11,214 bases of DNA, from contig DCFQ01000019.1 in the NCBI GenBank assembly GCA_002319915.1, positions 1 to 11,214 of the forward strand, given 5' to 3'. The DNA comes from Bacteroidales bacterium UBA1800 (GTDB lineage Bacteria > Bacteroidota > Bacteroidia > Bacteroidales > VadinHA17). Position numbers and translations under genes: made by a program. Below are positions 8,032 through 11,214 of the stretch, one piece after another (position 1 is the stretch's first letter; each line of letters begins with the position of its first letter). Under the pieces are notes generated by a model. That model was not told the origin of the DNA. It saw only the letters and a program-made list of their open reading frames with translations, and did not search any database.

Positions 8032-8427
8032 ATGAAGAAACCCGACAAAGTACTCCTCTGGACCCCAAGGATCCTGTGCATCCTTGCCATCCTGTTTATC
8101 AGCCTGTTCGCTTTGGATTCCTTTTCCCCCGATAAGACATTCTGGCAAAATACGGCTGCGTTTCTGATGAATCTCCTGCCTTCATTTGTCCTGCTTCTGA
8201 TCCTGATCGTGGCATGGAAGTGGCCGCTGGCAGGCGGAATCATACTTCTCGGTGCCGGACTCGTAACGAGCATACTCGTTTTCAACCTCAATTACAGCCA
8301 GCGGCATTTTCCCTTAGGGCAGAGTATAAGGAATGTCTCAATACTTTGCCTGCCATTCCTCATTGCAGGTGTCCTGTTCATACTGAGCCATTTCAGGAAC
8401 AGGAAAGAGGCCCCGGCTGCAGGGTGA
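8032..8427 (+). CDS. Small four-helix membrane protein, function unknown
   Basis: This is a 131-residue protein, MKKPDKVLLWTPRILC..., with four hydrophobic stretches at about residues 8-30, 41-62, 65-83 and 100-118. A short soluble loop (DSFSPDKTFWQNT) lies between the first two, and the tail is basic (SHFRNRKEAPAAG). I do not know its function. The opening pattern LLWTPRILCILAILFISLFALD resembles small conserved hypothetical membrane proteins I recall from many bacteria, but I cannot name a function. The frame also opens upstream at a TTG (7978). I chose the ATG at 8032 because the extra 18 residues are polar and that TTG lies within or next to the predicted promoter. No Shine-Dalgarno is seen. 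It is the only clearly rightward gene here, converging on the GH51 gene with 63 bases between stops, and it diverges from the permease. Confidence 0.8.
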   Translation: MKKPDKVLLWTPRILCILAILFISLFALDSFSPDKTFWQNTAAFLMNLLPSFVLLLILIVAWKWPLAGGIILLGAGLVTSILVFNLNYSQRHFPLGQSIRNVSILCLPFLIAGVLFILSHFRNRKEAPAAG

Positions 8428-8460
8428 CGGCTGATCAGCCCGCCAGGCAGTCATCAGCCG
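8428..8460. terminator. Possible terminator hairpin between convergent genes
   Basis: CGGCTGAT (8428-8435), directly after the TGA of the rightward gene, pairs exactly with ATCAGCCG (8453-8460) over a 17-base loop. The same left arm also belongs to a perfect 12-base palindrome, GGCTGATCAGCC (8429-8440). There is no T tract on either side, so intrinsic termination is uncertain. The position between convergent stops is what one would expect for a bidirectional terminator. Confidence 0.4.
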
Positions 8461-8490
8461 CCAACCAGCTTCCTCTGAAGGGAATGCCGG

Positions 8491-10833
8491 TTACCGGTTG
8501 ACCGGGAATACAAAAATGCTTATGCTCACCGGATCAATATCCAGTGTCTTTGCATCATTTATGGGTACAGGTCCCGAGATTTTTACACTCTCCGGCCTTC
8601 CGGGTTCATTCGTAGACATGTCATCCGGAGCAATGACCTGCCATTTCTGAGCCTTCCCTGTGACCTGACCGTTGAGCACTTCATCCGGAAGCGGGATCCT
8701 TTCAGCTGTGGGATTGATTACTGAGACAGTGAGAGTGTCCTTTGCAGCGTTCAGGGCAGCGGCAATGTCGAGAGGCCTCCAGTCACCGGTTATAGTCACT
8801 GGGATCGTGCCGAATACATGACGGTAAAGCTTGAGTACCTGACCTGTGGCATCAATGACCGATTGGGTCGTATTTGTCTTTATGGCTCCGATGACATTGA
8901 CTGCCTGTGCATAATTTGCCATGAAGATCATATCGCTCTGGCGCGAATATTCATTTATCCCCGCAGCAATTCCCATGGCATCCCTGAAAAAATAACGGGT
9001 GCCAAGTTCACCGTAGATGTGGGGTCCGTACCAGTAATTCCATTCGTCCATGCAGATGCGGATATCTTTCCCTTTCAGTGACGGGATCTCATTCCGGTAG
9101 TGCCGGTGTGCTTCGGCCTTTTCGCGGATGGCGTCGGGGATCTGTTTCACATGCGTCATAAGCCCTCCCCCGTGCCAGTCCTGCCTGTAGAAATGCTCGC
9201 TGATATAATCCATGCTGCCGGAGCAATTTGAGAGGATCATCCTGTCCCAGTCTCCAAGGTCGCCCACGGCAATCAGCCTGATCCCCGGATCGGCCGATCT
9301 CATTGCGGCTGCAAATGAATTGTGCTTTTTGACAAAGTCCCCGGTAGACATATGACCAAGCTGCCAGTCCCCGTACATCTCATTCCCGACCGACCAGAAC
9401 TTTACCTTCCACGGATCGGTATGGCCATTCTCCTTCCTTAATTTTCCCATACCGGTATTGACCGGGCCGTTGCAGTATTCGACCTCCTGGCGGGCCTGTT
9501 CAGCTCCTCCGATCCCGGCATTTACGGCGATATACGGCTCGGTGTTCAGGAGCCTGCAGAATTCCATGAATTCATTAATCCCCACATCATTTGATTCGAT
9601 CCCCAGCCAGGCAGGATTCTTCCTGGGCGGTCTCCGGTCCCGGTCACCGATGCCGTCCTTCCAGTTGTACCCGCTCACGAAATTACCTCCCGGCCAGCGG
9701 TATACGGGAGAATCCAGCTCCCTCAGCAACGCCAGCACATCAGCACGGAAACCTTCAATATTGTCGGCCGGCATCATGCTCACGGTGCCGATCCACACTT
9801 TCCCGCTGCCCGAAGGCATAATGTCGATTGAGGCATCATGATCCAGTTCCCGGGAATGAAAGGAGAAAGGATATGACCTGTATTCTCCCGTAAGACCTTT
9901 GATCGTAATGACTTCAGATGTATCTGCCAGCCTGAGGGTTAATTTCACCTCCCTGATGCCGGACGTTCCCTTAAGGATTATCCTCCCGTTGTAGTCAAGG
10001 TCAGGCTTGAAGCCAAGCCCCGACTGCCTCAGTGATACAGTGTCCCTGCCGTTGAGTGAGAACAGGGGGGATTTATCTCCGGTAAAAGGGGAATTCCTGT
10101 CAAGGGAGAAGAGTTTCCGGTTCCCGGTGATGATCCAGGGTGATTCCGTTTCTCCCGGCTGGTACCAGAACTTGCGGTCCATTATCATTTCAGCCCAGAT
10201 CCCTCCATAGATACATCTCCCGAGATGTTCGATGAATTGCCCGTAAATATATTCCGATATCGGTTCTTTAACGTCTGCCAGATCGATCTTTACCGACGGG
10301 TTAAGCTTCTCCGACGAGATAAGCTGAATCGACATATCGTCGAACCACGCCCTGCCGGTTGAAGGCCCCTCGCTGTTCATCATGCACGAAAGCACCCCGC
10401 TGTCATCATTCCCGGTTTCAAATTCAAACATTGTCCTGGTCCAGTCATTGGTCCCCGTCATTCGCTGAAAGTCAATCCTGAACGGATCGAGCCTGAACCC
10501 TGCCCCTTTTCCTTTTGGCGCAGCCAAATTCTCAGTCCTTACCCAACCGCTAAACCGGTATTTTGACCATGGCTTCAGCTGCACCCTGGTCATCCATCGT
10601 CCTTCCGCCGGCTTGCCGGAGTAAATTACCAGGCTCCTTTTCCCCTGGTGGGCCAGGTTGTCATAAAAGAGCACGGCATCCGGAGAATGAGTTTCGGAAT
10701 TCCATCCCGTAACAACGCTCCCTTCGTACTCTTCGGCCGAAGGATTTGAGATCAGGTTATGCTCGCCGGGATCCTGCCTGCTGCAGGAACAGAGGAATGC
10801 GGAAATAATCACAATAAAGCAAAAGGATTTCAT
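8491..10833 (-). CDS. GH51 alpha-L-arabinofuranosidase lipoprotein with N-terminal carbohydrate-binding module
   Basis: This 780-residue protein should release terminal alpha-L-arabinofuranose from arabinan, arabinoxylan or similar glycans. The N-terminus MKSFCFIVIISAFLCSCSRQ is a lipoprotein signal, with Cys17 (LCSC) the likely lipidated residue; Cys15 is the alternative. Residues of about 25-172 look like a CBM4/9-type beta-sandwich (LISNPSAEE at the start, AWFDDMSIQLI at the end). The GH51 barrel begins at about 180 (ISEYIYGQFIEHLGRCIYGG), is interrupted by a beta domain at about 232-355, and continues with YRWPGGNF (378-385). The presumed acid/base is Glu485 in SVGNEMYG, and the presumed nucleophile is Glu597 in CMDEWNYWYG. 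His547 in SEHFYRQ is also conserved in the family. Residues of about 610-780 fit the alpha-L-AF C-terminal beta domain. Many bacterial GH51 enzymes are about 500-residue cytoplasmic proteins; this longer layout resembles the secreted type known from fungi and plants. No SusC/SusD or other sugar gene is adjacent. By eye it is more GC-rich than the left block. Confidence 0.96.
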   Translation of the reverse strand: MKSFCFIVIISAFLCSCSRQDPGEHNLISNPSAEEYEGSVVTGWNSETHSPDAVLFYDNLAHQGKRSLVIYSGKPAEGRWMTRVQLKPWSKYRFSGWVRTENLAAPKGKGAGFRLDPFRIDFQRMTGTNDWTRTMFEFETGNDDSGVLSCMMNSEGPSTGRAWFDDMSIQLISSEKLNPSVKIDLADVKEPISEYIYGQFIEHLGRCIYGGIWAEMIMDRKFWYQPGETESPWIITGNRKLFSLDRNSPFTGDKSPLFSLNGRDTVSLRQSGLGFKPDLDYNGRIILKGTSGIREVKLTLRLADTSEVITIKGLTGEYRSYPFSFHSRELDHDASIDIMPSGSGKVWIGTVSMMPADNIEGFRADVLALLRELDSPVYRWPGGNFVSGYNWKDGIGDRDRRPPRKNPAWLGIESNDVGINEFMEFCRLLNTEPYIAVNAGIGGAEQARQEVEYCNGPVNTGMGKLRKENGHTDPWKVKFWSVGNEMYGDWQLGHMSTGDFVKKHNSFAAAMRSADPGIRLIAVGDLGDWDRMILSNCSGSMDYISEHFYRQDWHGGGLMTHVKQIPDAIREKAEAHRHYRNEIPSLKGKDIRICMDEWNYWYGPHIYGELGTRYFFRDAMGIAAGINEYSRQSDMIFMANYAQAVNVIGAIKTNTTQSVIDATGQVLKLYRHVFGTIPVTITGDWRPLDIAAALNAAKDTLTVSVINPTAERIPLPDEVLNGQVTGKAQKWQVIAPDDMSTNEPGRPESVKISGPVPINDAKTLDIDPVSISIFVFPVNR

Positions 10834-10851
10834 ACTAACAGGTTATATGAT

Positions 10852-10884
10852 CAAATGTAAATCATTCAGTTATAAATTTATCAA
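10852..10884 (-). promoter_or_regulatory. Promoter-like site for the GH51 gene
   Basis: On the leftward strand TACATTTG (complement of 10852-10859) is a full match to the Bacteroidota -7 word TAnnTTTG. A TTG (complement of 10882-10884) lies 22 bases upstream of it, slightly wider than the usual spacing, so the -33 part is weak. Transcription would start near 10845, leaving a leader of only about 12 bases before the ATG at 10833. No operator-like repeat is evident around it. Confidence 0.4.
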
Positions 10885-11050
10885 TTCTGATCCACAAGAC
10901 AGTAAAAAATCTTTCCTGCTTTTCCCTTCCATGCAAACAAGGATCCCGGAGCAATTGCCGGGAACCCATGGCTGCGGAAACGATGCATTCAGCATATCAG
11001 AAGCTGGATTCCCTCTTCGATTATGGAGATCACATGCTCCGGGGGTTTTA

Positions 11051-11086
11051 CCTGCACCGGCCTTCGGTCAGGATGGCCGGTGCAGG
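11051..11086 (-). terminator. Strong hairpin, possible terminator of the gene entering from the right
   Basis: CCTGCACCGGCC (11051-11062) and GGCCGGTGCAGG (11075-11086) are exact 12-base inverted repeats with a 12-base loop. The stem is GC-rich and should be very stable. Reading leftward it lies about 30 bases after a candidate stop codon (complement of 11116-11118), a typical terminator position. It is followed by TAAAACCCCC and not a T tract. A dispersed repeat or regulatory hairpin is the alternative. Confidence 0.45.
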
Positions 11087-11115
11087 AAAGGCTATGGCGC
11101 TTAATCATACTTTAT

Positions 11116-11214
11116 TTAACTTTGGCCCGTATCAGCAAAGTTTGAATGGACCTGTTTTTTTGCAGCCTCAGCAGCGGTAGTAGCGGTAACTGCTATTACC
11201 TGGGAAATGAATTT
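11116..11214 (-). CDS. Possible 3' end of a leftward gene (partial)
   Basis: One leftward frame is open from the window edge for 32 codons and stops at TAA (complement of 11116-11118). It would end ...AAKKQVHSNFADTGQS. The case for it is its place 30 bases before a strong hairpin and the same orientation as the GH51 gene. The case against is its short length and the absence of any recognisable motif. A second leftward frame ends earlier at TGA (complement of 11168-11170), giving ...PGNSSYRYYRC, and is nearly as plausible. I cannot decide which frame is coding, and either could be chance. Confidence 0.3.
   Translation of the reverse strand, partial: KFISQVIAVTATTAAEAAKKQVHSNFADTGQS

Larger units (their letters stand above)
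10834..11115. other. Intergenic region upstream of the GH51 gene
   Basis: These 282 bases contain the promoter-like site next to the GH51 gene and a strong hairpin at 11051-11086. There is also a smaller inverted repeat at 10944-10963 (TCCCGG ... CCGGGA, with GCAATTGC between). Short rightward frames cross the region, but their products look like unstructured composition and have no promoter or recognisable motif. I see no gene here. Confidence 0.5.

Noticed and set aside
10945..11043. 9-bp inverted repeat CCCGGAGCA (10945-10953) and TGCTCCGGG (11035-11043)
   Set aside because: The arms are 81 bases apart and short, so chance pairing in a region rich in CCGG words is a sufficient explanation.
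10968..11180. Rightward open frame of 70 codons (and an overlapping one from 10847)
   Set aside because: It crosses the strong hairpin at 11051-11086, has no promoter or recognisable motif, and its product looks like random composition. An intergenic reading is more likely.

Overview
The window looks like chromosomal DNA from a member of the Bacteroidota, probably an environmental Bacteroidales-type organism. The evidence is indirect. No start codon is preceded by a Shine-Dalgarno sequence. Two intergenic regions carry matches to the Bacteroidota promoter (-33 TTG, -7 TAnnTTTG). The gene families also fit: tandem DUF3857/transglutaminase proteins, a long duplicated MacB/FtsX-type permease, an exported TPR protein and a lipoprotein arabinofuranosidase. 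I see no rRNA, tRNA, CRISPR array, transposase or phage gene.

Layout. From 1 to 7697 four genes all point left. In transcription order they are a 790-residue ABC-type permease with no ATPase beside it (7697-5325), an exported protein built almost entirely of TPR repeats (5226-3259), a DUF3857/transglutaminase-fold protein that has lost its catalytic Cys and His (3097-1070), and a second DUF3857/transglutaminase protein that keeps the Cys and runs off the window (1010-1). The gaps are 98, 161 and 59 bases, so the genes may be co-transcribed in part. The two DUF3857 genes form the closest pair.

From 7698 to 8031 is a 334-base divergent intergenic region. It holds a nested set of inverted and direct repeats (about 7803-7930) and, just after it, a probable promoter for a small rightward four-helix membrane protein (8032-8427). 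That gene converges on a leftward GH51 alpha-L-arabinofuranosidase lipoprotein (10833-8491) with an N-terminal carbohydrate-binding module. Beyond it lie 282 bases with a promoter-like site and a strong hairpin, then a possible 3' end of another leftward gene at the right edge.

Functionally, the left block is an envelope cluster: every protein is predicted to be exported or in the inner membrane. The GH51 enzyme suggests use of arabinan or arabinoxylan side chains, but no SusC/SusD pair, regulator or other glycosidase is visible, so it is not shown to be part of a polysaccharide utilisation locus here. I found no convincing new defence or mobile system. The most unusual items are the nested repeat at 7803-7930 and the intact/degenerate transglutaminase pair.
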